Source: CAYYBE01 sp964470345
GTDB lineage: Bacteria; Babelota; Babeliae; Babelales; Babelaceae
DNA: 64,000 bases
Direction of reading: 5' to 3'
NCBI GenBank assembly: GCA_964470345.1
Contig: CAYYBE010000005.1
Coordinates: forward strand, 1 to 64,000
Shown piece by piece: positions 20,277 to 28,320 of this stretch. Each line of letters starts with the position of its first letter. Position 1 is the first letter of the stretch. Under the pieces are notes generated by a model that was given only the letters and a program-made list of their open reading frames with translations, had not been told where the DNA came from and made no database searches. A program made the translations under genes and the position numbers.

Positions 20277-20773
20277 ACAATTAACTCCCAGCTGTTAGCA
20301 GTATAACGGTAGCGACGGACGTAGGAAACTTGTCCAACCGCACTGGTGAGTGCAAACATATGCTGTTTGTCAGTATCGGTGAGGTAGATCGTTCCTGCCT
20401 GGATTTTGCCATCAGGATAAAAGAGTGCCTGCTGATGCACAAAGGTAACCGCTTCTTCTATAGGTTGTACGGGATGCGCCGGAGGTCCAGCGCTTTTGGG
20501 AATAAAGCCAAAGCACACGTGTTGTGTGAGTGGGTGTGAAACGTTGTTGAGTATGTAGCTATTGTTTTTACTATCAAACAAAATTGTTTGTACCGCATTA
20601 GTGGCGATTGCTTTGTGGGCGCAGGCAAGAAATACCGTGTAAAGGCGATCGAGTTCTGTATGAACAAAAAGACGATCATAGCTCGGGAATGTTATCAGGC
20701 CAATTGTTGCCAAAAGTGCAACAAGTGCGATAACAATACAAAGTTCAAGCAAAGAAAACCCTGCTCGTTTCAT
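20273..20773 (-). CDS. Type II secretion/pilus pseudopilin
   Basis: 166 residues. The type III signal is textbook: MKRAG then FSLLELCIVIALVALLATIG, with the prepilin-peptidase site G/F at residues 5/6 and Glu at mature position 5. The globular part is short, as in minor pseudopilins (GspH-like). It overlaps gspE by 4 nt at one end and tamB by 4 nt at the other, so the three are translationally coupled. A prepilin peptidase must be encoded elsewhere. Confidence 0.87.
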   Translation of the reverse strand: MKRAGFSLLELCIVIALVALLATIGLITFPSYDRLFVHTELDRLYTVFLACAHKAIATNAVQTILFDSKNNSYILNNVSHPLTQHVCFGFIPKSAGPPAHPVQPIEEAVTFVHQQALFYPDGKIQAGTIYLTDTDKQHMFALTSAVGQVSYVRRYRYTANSWELIV

Positions 20774-22485
20774 GGTGCTCTTTCTCCAACGGCTGTTTCT
20801 GCAAGTACTTCTTCAAGGGTCGTAAGGCCAAGCATGACTTTTCTGAGTCCATCTTCAAACAAGAGCGTCATGCCCTCTGCACGTGCCTGTTTTTCTATGA
20901 CATTTGTATCAGCTCGTTCCATAGCAAGACGAGCGATGGTATTAGATACTTCCATCACTTCAAAGAGGGCGAGCCGGCCTTTATACCCTGTTTGGTTACA
21001 TTCTTCGCACCCTTGTGCTCGGTAGAATGTTGCTTTTTGAATTGAACTTTGGGTGAGACCGAAGCGTTTTAAGATCTCTTCTTCTGGGGTATATACTTGT
21101 TTGCAAAGTGGGCATAAGCGACGTACCAGCCGTTGCGCAGCAACAGCAACGAGTGTTGATGCAATTAAATAGGGCTCAATGCCCATATCTAAAAGACGTG
21201 TAATGGTTGCCGCGGCGCTATTGGTGTGCAACGTACTGAGTACTAAGTGGCCAGTCAGGGCTGATTGAATAGCAATTTGCGCTGTCTCTTGGTCACGCGT
21301 TTCCCCGATCATGATGATGTCAGGGTCTTGACGCAAAATAGAGCGAAGTGCTGCAGCAAAGGTAAGACCAATTTTTTCTCGTACTTGGACTTGTCCGATT
21401 CCCGCCATCTGATATTCAACAGGGTCTTCTACAGTAACAATATTCACTTCAGGAGAATTGAGCTTATGCAAAATCGAATAGAGGGTACTCGTTTTACCAG
21501 ATCCGGTAGGACCGGTAATCAGAAAAATTCCGTTGGGTCGTTCGATGGTTCGGGATACAATCTCAAGGTCCCGCTCGCTTAATCCAAGATCTGAAATTTT
21601 GCCGAACGTCTTAGTCTTATCTAACAGACGCATTACGATACATTCGCCGAATACGACCGGTAAAACAGAAACACGAACGTCGATTGCTTTGTCTGCGATT
21701 TTGAGTGCAATACGTCCGTCTTGTGGTTGTCGTTTTTCAGCGATGTTAAGATTTGCCATAATTTTGATACGAGAGGTGATGGCAGCCTGCGCCCGTTTAG
21801 GCGGAGTAAGTTCAAGGTATAAAATACCGTCAAGACGATAACGAACTTGGAGCTCTTTTTCAAATGGTTCGATATGGATATCAGATGCTCCGCGTTTAAC
21901 TGCTTGATAGAGAATATGGTTAACGAGTTTTATAATCGGAGCATCGCTTGCCATACCCAAAATGTCTTCAGTCCCGATTGTTTCAAAGTCCATGTCAGGG
22001 GAAAGAGCTTCTTCTTGCGCAAGCTCGGCGATCATCTCTTTGGTACCCTCAAGCGGGTAATATCTATTAATTGTTTCGATGATGGCAGCTTTTGTTGCAA
22101 CGGCAAGCGAGACCTGTGTGCCGAAAATAAGTTTTAATTCATCAATCGGTTGGAAATCGAGTGGGTTACTCGTTACCAGGGTAACTTGATGCGTTGTGGG
22201 GTCGACAACGATAGGAATAATGTTGCGTTCCCGAAGAAATCGCAAAGGAACTTTCGCAAGAATATCGGGATTTGCCATTTTTTCGGTAATATTTGAAAGT
22301 AACGGGAGATCAAATTTGAGAGCAGATGCTTTGGCAAGATCTTGTTGAGAAATAGTTTTTTGCTGTTGAAGGTAGTCATCAAGAGGTATATTTTGCTCTC
22401 TTGCCTCAAGCTGTAGTTTGGCCAATTGCTCTTGGGTTATTACCTTTTGTTCTACTAAAATTTCACCGATACTTTTATTCAGCAT
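20770..22485 (-). CDS. gspE: Type II secretion / type IV pilus assembly ATPase
   Basis: 571 residues from ATG at 22485, chosen because GGAGGGG lies just before it and the N-terminal domain starts correctly (MLNKSIGEILVEQKVIT); the open frame extends further but without a ribosome site. Domains: N-terminal MshEN/GspE_N (to about 150), then the motor with Walker A GPTGSGKTST, an Asp box and Walker B (DPDIIMIGETRD), a His box (GHLVLSTLHTNSA) and the zinc-binding CPLCKQ...CEECNQTG motif. It powers pseudopilus or pilus assembly from the cytoplasm. PilB is an equally valid name; the pairing with a pseudopilin favours a secretion-type machine. Confidence 0.94.
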   Translation of the reverse strand: MLNKSIGEILVEQKVITQEQLAKLQLEAREQNIPLDDYLQQQKTISQQDLAKASALKFDLPLLSNITEKMANPDILAKVPLRFLRERNIIPIVVDPTTHQVTLVTSNPLDFQPIDELKLIFGTQVSLAVATKAAIIETINRYYPLEGTKEMIAELAQEEALSPDMDFETIGTEDILGMASDAPIIKLVNHILYQAVKRGASDIHIEPFEKELQVRYRLDGILYLELTPPKRAQAAITSRIKIMANLNIAEKRQPQDGRIALKIADKAIDVRVSVLPVVFGECIVMRLLDKTKTFGKISDLGLSERDLEIVSRTIERPNGIFLITGPTGSGKTSTLYSILHKLNSPEVNIVTVEDPVEYQMAGIGQVQVREKIGLTFAAALRSILRQDPDIIMIGETRDQETAQIAIQSALTGHLVLSTLHTNSAAATITRLLDMGIEPYLIASTLVAVAAQRLVRRLCPLCKQVYTPEEEILKRFGLTQSSIQKATFYRAQGCEECNQTGYKGRLALFEVMEVSNTIARLAMERADTNVIEKQARAEGMTLLFEDGLRKVMLGLTTLEEVLAETAVGERAP

Positions 22486-22615
22486 ATATCTTCCCCTCCG
22501 GGACAATCCCGTTACAAAAAAAGCTTCATGCATCATCGTACCACACTCATCTCGAGGTTGCGATAATTTAGCGAGGGTTTTCTCTGAAGCGAGTAATCTG
22601 GGGCGGGAGACAAAG

Positions 22616-22650
22616 AAACGAGCCGCAAGGTATGGAAATGCGGCTCGTTT
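22616..22650. terminator. 12-bp perfect hairpin upstream of gspE
   Basis: AAACGAGCCGCA (22616-22627) pairs perfectly with TGCGGCTCGTTT (22639-22650) around an 11-nt loop. On the minus strand the stem is followed by TTTCTTTGTC, a fair terminator tail; on the plus strand the tail is only TTTATAAAA. No minus-strand gene immediately upstream explains it. Confidence 0.5.
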
Positions 22651-23000
22651 ATAAAAAGCAGTGCTTCTCTCCAAATTCCGCTTTTTTGATGTCATACGGT
22701 AACGGAATAGACCATGAAGCGTTATTAGTTTTGCCGATGGATTACGATATCGCAAAGCGGTTTTGTGGGCAGATAATTTTTTGCACAATTAAAAAGACCG
22801 AGTATCGTGAGTTTTTCTTCTTTTTGACATCGCAAAATGGGACAGCTTTGCTGTTTGCCTCATAATCGAAGTGGTAACCCACTCCGCCTCCGTCCGTGAA
22901 TTTTGATGCCAATACTTGCCCGAGAAGAAGGGCTATGATTCTAAAACTCAAAATAGAGCATTTTTTTCAAGTGTCACATTTTGTCATACCCAGTTTTGTA

Positions 23001-23029
23001 AAACCTCTTTTGTAGCAAGAGGTTTTTTT
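23001..23029 (+). terminator. Rho-independent terminator
   Basis: AAACCTCTT (23001-23009) pairs with AAGAGGTTT (23017-23025) around a 7-nt loop, and the T-run extends to 23029. No plus-strand gene precedes it closely, so the transcript it ends is unidentified. Confidence 0.75.
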
Positions 23030-23154
23030 GTGCACTTTACATCTCCTTAAGGCCCCCCTCTTAAAAACCTTTTAAATTAAAGGCAATTTGTGCGGGAGTA
23101 TGGGATCTTTGAGGTCTAGTCAGTACCACTATTATATGACAAGGAGATAACTTG

Positions 23155-23310
23155 ATGAAAAGGTTAGCTATATGGGGAGCCGTTATTCTGGCTCTGGCGG
23201 TTGCCACTGTTTTTGTGCTTATTCGCTGTGGTTATGTTCATCGTGGCTTTATTCTTACCGGCGAAGAAAAATGGGAACGACTTGGGGGCAGTAGTACCTT
23301 CTGGGTGTGA
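23155..23310 (+). CDS. Small single-pass membrane protein (51 aa)
   Basis: An ORF too short for routine gene calling. It starts at ATG 23155 behind a strong AAGGAG with 8-nt spacing and ends at TGA 23308-23310. The peptide begins MKRLAIWGAVILALAVATV with one hydrophobic helix (about residues 4-24), then a short charged tail with one Cys and TGEEKWERLGGSS. It could be a signal-anchored membrane peptide. Its 3' end lies 34 nt from the end of a convergent tiny gene. No family recognised; the ribosome site is the main support. Confidence 0.55.
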   Translation: MKRLAIWGAVILALAVATVFVLIRCGYVHRGFILTGEEKWERLGGSSTFWV

Positions 23311-23344
23311 AAATGGTCAGGAAAGTGGAGGCAGCCGAAGCGTG

Positions 23345-23491
23345 TTACTTTTGGTTGAACTCTGATGATACAAAGTCGCCGTGGCAGTTGTTGCCGCCGG
23401 TGTTGTTCGAGCCATCAATGCTCCCGCCCATAATCATATCAGTATTGAATCCCAGGACGAAAATGATTGCGGCAAAGATGTTGAGTTTCAT
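23345..23491 (-). CDS. Small secreted peptide (48 aa)
   Basis: Starts at ATG 23491 with a perfect AGGAGG (plus-strand CCTCCT, 23499-23504) 7 nt upstream and ends at TAA (23345-23347). The N-terminus MKLNIFAAIIFVLGFNT is a signal peptide or short anchor. The remainder is rich in Gly, Asn and Ser with a single Cys (NNTGGNNCHGDF). It resembles a processed exported peptide or small lipoprotein-like factor, but no lipobox is present. Function unknown. It is divergent from the large regulator gene at 23617 and could be controlled with it. Confidence 0.55.
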   Translation of the reverse strand: MKLNIFAAIIFVLGFNTDMIMGGSIDGSNNTGGNNCHGDFVSSEFNQK

Positions 23492-23616
23492 AGTAGTTCC
23501 TCCTGAAAAAGATCAATTTAATTCTGGTCAAAACTTAGGATTCGGTTAAACTAAAATTACCCAAAGTCCCCTCATTAGTTTAGTTTATTTTGTAACCTCA
23601 GCAAAGAGTTTTGATT

Positions 23617-26373
23617 ATGGAAGTTGGCATTTTTCTTCTGGCGATGGCAAAGCAAGCCTCGTTGCTTGCTTATGATGGGTTCATATGGCGTAATGTACTT
23701 TTAGTGTACTGGTCTGCGCAGAACAAATTATTGAAAAAAGTGTGGCTGGCATGTATGCCGCTAGAACTTCTGGGGATAGGGCTCATCGTCTATAAAGTGA
23801 ACTACCGTTTCTGGATTTCTGAGATCCCCCAACCCACGTACCTTTTTTTAGCTCGTTTCAACTATATACTCTGGCCATTAGGGATTTTTTTGGCAACACT
23901 TGTTTATGATTGGATTATTGGGGTTGAAGAGAAGTTGCAAAAGCGTCATTATGTTTTTGGAGCTGTAGCAATAAGCCTGACAGCCTATTATCTCTACTTT
24001 TTCTGTGTACAAGAAGCTGATCCCGCTAATCCTTGGCTCACGCTCGATTCTTATGGCCTTATTTTAGGGAATCTTTTTATTTTTGTTAGTAGGGGTAGCA
24101 CGCTTATCTATGGACTGAAAAAGCTGGTCATGGGGCAGGTTGAAGGCATTTTCAAACAGCAAACAAAAACCATGTTAGCTCTCATGACTGTACCGGTAAT
24201 GTTGATGCAATCGATTTGGATGTTGCGAAATACCGGGATTCTTCCGGTTGATGGCTTTATGCCCGAGCTATTTGCATTTGTGGTCGTTGAAATGTATCTC
24301 GCCTCTGCTTCCTACGGCTTTTGGAAGCTGCTGCGGCTGCGGCTTTTTAATGTCTTCCCGGCGGTGCACAGGGCAAGTGAGCGGGATTTAATGGTGCCGT
24401 TTGCCGAAGTGATAGGTCAGATCCATCAGGCAACTGTGTTACAAGAGGTGGCTATTTTAACCACGGGCTATTTTAAAAAGGCTTTTGGTTTTGCCGATTC
24501 TGAGGTCAAGCTCTACTTTCGCTCGACCCACCACGAGCGTAACACTAGGGCTGCGCAGGCGGTAAATACGTTGCGGATTGTAGAAGAGTGGCTGGCGACT
24601 CATGGCACATCTTTGGAGCCAATTAAGAACAAACGGATTCTGTTGCATGCCGAGCTGCAGTATGAAGAGCTTCATAACTTTAATGCCGAGGCGAAAGAGC
24701 TTCGTACGTTTCTTGAAATCAGTAAAGCTGAAGTCTTTCTGCCAGTCTTTGGAAAAAAGGCTTTGACAGGCTATATTCTCATTGAACGCAATGCTCGTGC
24801 CGGAAAATTAGTCAGTGACGCAGAGGTTGGTGCCATGCTGGCCTACGTTAACTATATTTCCCACGTTATTGACCAGATGCAGCAGTTTGACCCAGAAGTT
24901 ATAGAAAAAGAATGCTTAACGTATAAACACCACAGCATACAATTGCTGCAAGAAAACGAGCATTACTATGAAGGGATGCGCGCAATGGCAAAATTGCAGG
25001 CAAGTGAAGCAGTAAGTATGGTGTTTTTAAAAAATCGTAACTTGCAGCTTGCCAGCGCTGAGGGGGCAAAACTTCTTGGTTTGCCAGAAGGGACAAAAAA
25101 TCTTACTAATACCTATGAACAACCTGTTAAGCAACTGATGGGTGAATTTAAAAAATATAAGCAGGCAACTTCTATTGCTCTAAAAGATCCACAAGGACAA
25201 CAGCTCCGTTTTTCTGTTATGAAAGATCCAAGACCAAGTAATGCCGTTGTTGTGGTATCCCGTCCGCCCATTTTTGAAGCATTAAGGATTCCTACCCTTG
25301 CAGAAGTTCGTGATGGTGATGACTGGGGATACGCTCTTCTCATGCAAACTACCGCTTCAGGAAAAGTGGTCGAGAAGTTTATTCCTGCAACACGGGGAGC
25401 TTGGTTTGATTTTAAAATTAAATTTTTACGTACTACGCTCAGCCATCGCCCGATGTTTATCCGGGGGGATGAAGAGGATGTTCAGCGGTTGGCGCTCTTG
25501 GTTCACCGTATCTATAAAGACGCTGGACATAGAGAAATTTGCCCTGAACAACCAGAGGGTAAATATGAGGTAGCGAATCGGATTTTTGGCCTTTCGCCGG
25601 CTATTACAGGAGGAGATGCTTATAAGGGTGCTCTTGCCGATTTAAGTTCGTCAGGGGTGCTTTTGATACGCCATGTTGAACGGCTTTCGCTTGAAACCCA
25701 GACGCGTTTGGCAAAGTTTTTTGCCACCGGTCTGTATTCGTGTCGTTTTAGTAAGGAGCCTGAATCGAGTGAAGCGATTGTTATTTGTAGTAGTTACGCA
25801 GATCTTAAAGAGCTTGTGGCAAATCATGCTTTTTCCAAAGAGCTTTACGATCAACTTTTGCCGAATCAGCTTGAAGTTCCGCTTCTGGCAACCTTGCCGA
25901 GCGACCAGCTTACTGATCTTGTGAGTAACATTGGTAAACAGATGATGGACGAGTATGCTTTAGAAAAACAGGGCATGCTCTCGTCGGAAGAAGTGGAACA
26001 TATCCTCAAGGGGGCACCAAAGAGCTTGTGTGAGCTGCGTCAGAGTGTACGGAAATTCATTGAGCAGAAATCCGGTACGCAAGGGTTTACTGCGGCATCT
26101 TGTGATGTTGGTTCTACTCGTTTTCACCCGGTAGTAGTGGAAGCACGTCGGCTGGGGTCTGCAACGCTTAAAAACAAGCAACTTTTCTGTGCGCTTTTTG
26201 CCCTGATTCCAAGTTATACGGAAATTGCCGAGATATTAGATGTTAATTATTCTACGGTACGTCGAACCTGTCGCAAATATCAAATTGGTACGTATGCACC
26301 TGGTGTTAAACGTAAACCTGGTCGCCCTCGAACAAGAGTGCCGGTTATAGCTTGTGAGGCACCTTGCTCGTAA
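23617..26373 (+). CDS. Membrane-bound regulator: 7TM-like sensor, degenerate sigma-54 AAA domain, HTH
   Basis: 918 residues from ATG 23617 (a TTG two codons earlier is possible). The N-terminal 250 residues hold six or seven membrane helices. A mixed alpha/beta, GAF- or PAS-like region follows (about 260-580). Residues about 600-790 track the sigma-54 activator AAA fold: LSSSGVLLIRHVERLSLETQTRLAKFF aligns with the GGTLFLDEIGELP region, followed by YSCRFSK and FSKELYDQLLPNQLEVPLL. The P-loop lysine and the GAFTGA loop are absent. The end has a Fis-like helix-turn-helix (PSYTEIAEILDVNYSTVRRT) and an AT-hook-like KRKPGRPRTR. Likely a transcription regulator that cannot hydrolyse ATP in the usual way; its signal is unknown. 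Confidence 0.75.
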   Translation: MEVGIFLLAMAKQASLLAYDGFIWRNVLLVYWSAQNKLLKKVWLACMPLELLGIGLIVYKVNYRFWISEIPQPTYLFLARFNYILWPLGIFLATLVYDWIIGVEEKLQKRHYVFGAVAISLTAYYLYFFCVQEADPANPWLTLDSYGLILGNLFIFVSRGSTLIYGLKKLVMGQVEGIFKQQTKTMLALMTVPVMLMQSIWMLRNTGILPVDGFMPELFAFVVVEMYLASASYGFWKLLRLRLFNVFPAVHRASERDLMVPFAEVIGQIHQATVLQEVAILTTGYFKKAFGFADSEVKLYFRSTHHERNTRAAQAVNTLRIVEEWLATHGTSLEPIKNKRILLHAELQYEELHNFNAEAKELRTFLEISKAEVFLPVFGKKALTGYILIERNARAGKLVSDAEVGAMLAYVNYISHVIDQMQQFDPEVIEKECLTYKHHSIQLLQENEHYYEGMRAMAKLQASEAVSMVFLKNRNLQLASAEGAKLLGLPEGTKNLTNTYEQPVKQLMGEFKKYKQATSIALKDPQGQQLRFSVMKDPRPSNAVVVVSRPPIFEALRIPTLAEVRDGDDWGYALLMQTTASGKVVEKFIPATRGAWFDFKIKFLRTTLSHRPMFIRGDEEDVQRLALLVHRIYKDAGHREICPEQPEGKYEVANRIFGLSPAITGGDAYKGALADLSSSGVLLIRHVERLSLETQTRLAKFFATGLYSCRFSKEPESSEAIVICSSYADLKELVANHAFSKELYDQLLPNQLEVPLLATLPSDQLTDLVSNIGKQMMDEYALEKQGMLSSEEVEHILKGAPKSLCELRQSVRKFIEQKSGTQGFTAASCDVGSTRFHPVVVEARRLGSATLKNKQLFCALFALIPSYTEIAEILDVNYSTVRRTCRKYQIGTYAPGVKRKPGRPRTRVPVIACEAPCS

Positions 26374-26380
26374 CCAGGGT
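26362..26380. repeat. 19-bp direct repeat, left copy
   Basis: CCTTGCTCGTAACCAGGGT includes the last codons and stop of the regulator gene. An identical copy lies at 27339-27357. Together they bracket the small membrane-protein genes. Confidence 0.85.
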
Positions 26381-26452
26381 AGAGCGGTTAAATATTTGGC
26401 GGGTGGTGTGGCAACTGGGCCTGTTTGATGGAAGCAAAACCAGAGAAATCAA

Positions 26453-27001
26453 ATGAAGAAGATAAAAATATCACAAGAACGATGGGCTAAATTCAGACAA
26501 GAACTCATTCCAATGGTACTTTTATCTACTGTTCAAGTATGGTGGTGTTTCAACTTCCCAGCTTTTATTAGGCTGGGAAGTCCTTTAAATACTATTGTAA
26601 GTCTGATTTCAAGTATCTTATCTGTTTTTCTTTATTTTTTTATATTTTCATCGGCAGATAACTATGCTCCATATTCTAATTTAGAATATTTAGATGAAGT
26701 ACCACCATCACATAGGCACATTTGTGAAGAACCCGCGCAGCTTGCTGCGGGGCATCTTCGAGGTTGCGAAAGAGAATGCCTTGCGAGGCAAGCCTCGGGG
26801 AATTCAACCCGCGCAACGTTTAAAAATATTATAAGAATATCATTCGCAACAGTTTTTCATCTTGGAATATTTTTGGTCTGGTACAATAATCTCTATGGCA
26901 TGTCTAACGTTTATTATGCTTTTTCTTACATCTATTGTCTTATAGCAGTTGCTTTAATGGCTCGAGCTGCAAATAGACGGCCTAAACCTAAGGATTATTA
27001 A
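26453..27001 (+). CDS. Four-helix membrane protein carrying an in-frame palindromic insert
   Basis: 182 residues; ATG 26453 with no strong ribosome site. Two hydrophobic hairpins (about residues 18-37 and 44-66; 126-145 and 150-170) are separated by a hydrophilic loop. Within that loop residues about 93-122 (EEPAQLAAGHLRGCEREC, LARQASGNSTRA) come from GC-rich DNA unlike the AT-rich rest of the gene. That DNA holds the palindromes GCAGCTTGCTGC and CGAGGCAAGCCTCG, as in the protein-coding palindromic elements known from Rickettsia. The insert keeps the frame. Function of the host protein unknown. Confidence 0.65.
   Translation: MKKIKISQERWAKFRQELIPMVLLSTVQVWWCFNFPAFIRLGSPLNTIVSLISSILSVFLYFFIFSSADNYAPYSNLEYLDEVPPSHRHICEEPAQLAAGHLRGCERECLARQASGNSTRATFKNIIRISFATVFHLGIFLVWYNNLYGMSNVYYAFSYIYCLIAVALMARAANRRPKPKDY
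26730..26815. repeat. GC-rich palindromic element inside a coding frame
   Basis: AACCCGCGCA occurs at both ends (26730-26739 and 26806-26815). Between them lie GCAGCTTGCTGC (26737-26748) and the 14-bp palindrome CGAGGCAAGCCTCG. Base composition switches sharply from the AT-rich flanks. The repeat-to-repeat distance is 76 nt, not a multiple of three, so the true insert edges differ from these repeats. Confidence 0.7.
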
Positions 27002-27018
27002 GTCAGGAAGGTGCATCC

Positions 27019-27117
27019 GTGTGGTATTGGTATGAAGTTTATCTAGCACTTATACTCAATATAGCCATTATTTGTTTTATTAAGTTTTATGTGCTTGGGT
27101 ATAAATATGACGACTAA
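27019..27117 (+). CDS. Tiny membrane peptide (32 aa)
   Basis: GTG at 27019 follows AGGAAGG with 8-nt spacing and the frame ends at TAA 27115-27117. The product (MWYWYEVYLALILNIAIICF and a short tail ending KYDD) is essentially one membrane helix. Its stop overlaps the likely start of the next gene by 11 nt, suggesting coupling. It lies between the two 19-bp direct repeats. Confidence 0.45.
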   Translation: MWYWYEVYLALILNIAIICFIKFYVLGYKYDD

Positions 27118-27331
27118 CAGAGAAATCATACACTGTATTATTGCATATGCCCTTTTCTTAGTAACATGGGAGTTGTTCCTGAAAAGGTATTTTTATACCC
27201 GCTCAGAACATGAAATACTCATACGCAATAGAGGGGAAGGGCTGTTTACCGCGCCAACGCTGGCGCTTATGCTTGTGCAACTGTGTCTTTTTGCGGCTGG
27301 ATGTTTCTTCGGGAAATGGTTTTTCTCGTAG
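27107..27331 (+). CDS. Small two-helix membrane protein
   Basis: 74 residues from ATG 27107; an upstream in-frame ATG at 27089 is possible but has no ribosome site. Two hydrophobic helices (about residues 10-24 and 52-70) flank a charged stretch (KRYFYTRSEHEILIRNRGEG). No family recognised. It is the last gene before the right copy of the 19-bp repeat. Confidence 0.55.
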   Translation: MTTNREIIHCIIAYALFLVTWELFLKRYFYTRSEHEILIRNRGEGLFTAPTLALMLVQLCLFAAGCFFGKWFFS

Positions 27332-27338
27332 GGTTTTG

Positions 27339-27357
27339 CCTTGCTCGTAACCAGGGT
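27339..27357. repeat. 19-bp direct repeat, right copy
   Basis: Identical to 26362-26380 over 19 bases; the sequences diverge immediately on the right (AGAGCGG versus TACTGC). The start-to-start distance is 977 bp. Confidence 0.85.
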
Positions 27358-27411
27358 TACTGCTACGCTAAGAGTGATTTGTGGTTAACTCGATTACAGG
27401 GGTGGTGAGTC

Positions 27412-28317
27412 ATGAAACGTAGTATGGGTATAAGTTTACTGGTGCTTTTAGCCGGATGTGGGTCCAGCCATCGCCAATTTAGAACATTTTCAGTTGTCAA
27501 AACAGAGCGTGAAAAAGAAGTTATTGTCACGACGCTTAAGAATAAGCATCTGACGAAAAACGTCAAAGAGATGACGATTGTCGAGGCGTTGAATGCTAAG
27601 CGCTATTATGAGAGCTTAGGACGATTAGACAGAGTTGCTAAACTGATTCCTCATATTATTTCATTATCAAAGGACGCGGAGCAGATCGCTGATCTTACCT
27701 TTGAGCTTGCTGATATTGAAGTAGATTTGGGTAATATTGAGTCAGCGTTTAAGCTGTATTCTTCATTTGTTTCAATTTACCCTGGCAGCAAACATAATAA
27801 ATTTGCCCGTCATCATCAAGTTATGACCTCCTATTGGCGTATGTTGCCTTCGTACCTTGACCAGACCATTACCCAAACAACCATTTCACTTGCCAAGTCC
27901 TATCTTGTTGATTTCCCTGATGAAGATGAACTAAACAAAGAGGTTCAAAAGGTGCTTGTTGCGGCGTACGCGTCGTTATTAGAACATGAAATTGCAACAA
28001 TACGTTTTTACTTACAACGTTTTGCACTCTCAGGGCAACAGACATCATTTGATGCTGCATGGACCCGCCTTGGTTTTATAGAAAAAGAGCTTTTGCCTAT
28101 TCTGGCAGCTTCTGGTGGTGAGTTTAAAGATATTTCCAAAGAGCTTTTCGAGAAGAAAGATGATTGGCAATCTGCTGTTGATGAGAAAGCTCAGAAAGAA
28201 CAGCAGCATAAATTTCTTGAAACAATGCTTGCTGCTTTTGACGTTGCATTACAGAAATTAGACAGCGCTGTTGAGCTGGAAGAAGGTCGGCACACTCACC
28301 CGCGGGATTCTTTTTGA
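27412..28317 (+). CDS. bamD: Outer-membrane assembly lipoprotein BamD-like
   Basis: 301 residues. Signal peptide with lipobox LLAGC (Cys about residue 16), so it is a lipoprotein. The body is helical with TPR-like units (for example TFELADIEVDLGNIESAFKLYSSFVSIYPGS), as in BamD/ComL of the BAM complex that inserts outer-membrane proteins. The spacing of helices and the P-G-S after a TPR fit; the C-terminal third is more divergent. It heads an operon with yraN and cdsA (3 nt, then a 4-nt overlap). A different TPR lipoprotein is the main alternative. Confidence 0.7.
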   Translation: MKRSMGISLLVLLAGCGSSHRQFRTFSVVKTEREKEVIVTTLKNKHLTKNVKEMTIVEALNAKRYYESLGRLDRVAKLIPHIISLSKDAEQIADLTFELADIEVDLGNIESAFKLYSSFVSIYPGSKHNKFARHHQVMTSYWRMLPSYLDQTITQTTISLAKSYLVDFPDEDELNKEVQKVLVAAYASLLEHEIATIRFYLQRFALSGQQTSFDAAWTRLGFIEKELLPILAASGGEFKDISKELFEKKDDWQSAVDEKAQKEQQHKFLETMLAAFDVALQKLDSAVELEEGRHTHPRDSF

Positions 28318-28320
28318 GCC

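Larger units (their letters stand above)
22486..23154. other. Gene-poor intergenic stretch with hairpins
   Basis: About 670 nt with no convincing gene. It holds a 12-bp perfect hairpin (22616-22650), a GC-rich patch with small palindromes such as GTGGTAACCCAC and ACAGCTTTGCTGT (about 22839-22890), and a clear terminator at 23001-23029. Small open frames here lack ribosome sites. A plus-strand untranslated RNA ending at the terminator is possible. I saw no tRNA, SRP RNA or tmRNA signature. Confidence 0.6.

Noticed and set aside
20770..22788. Longer gspE frame starting at 22788
   Set aside because: The extra 101 residues show no family similarity and lack a ribosome site; ATG 22485 has GGAGGGG and the correct domain start.
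22742..22951. Minus-strand ORF of 69 codons
   Set aside because: No ribosome site, and its sequence follows the palindromic GC-rich patch; more likely chance.
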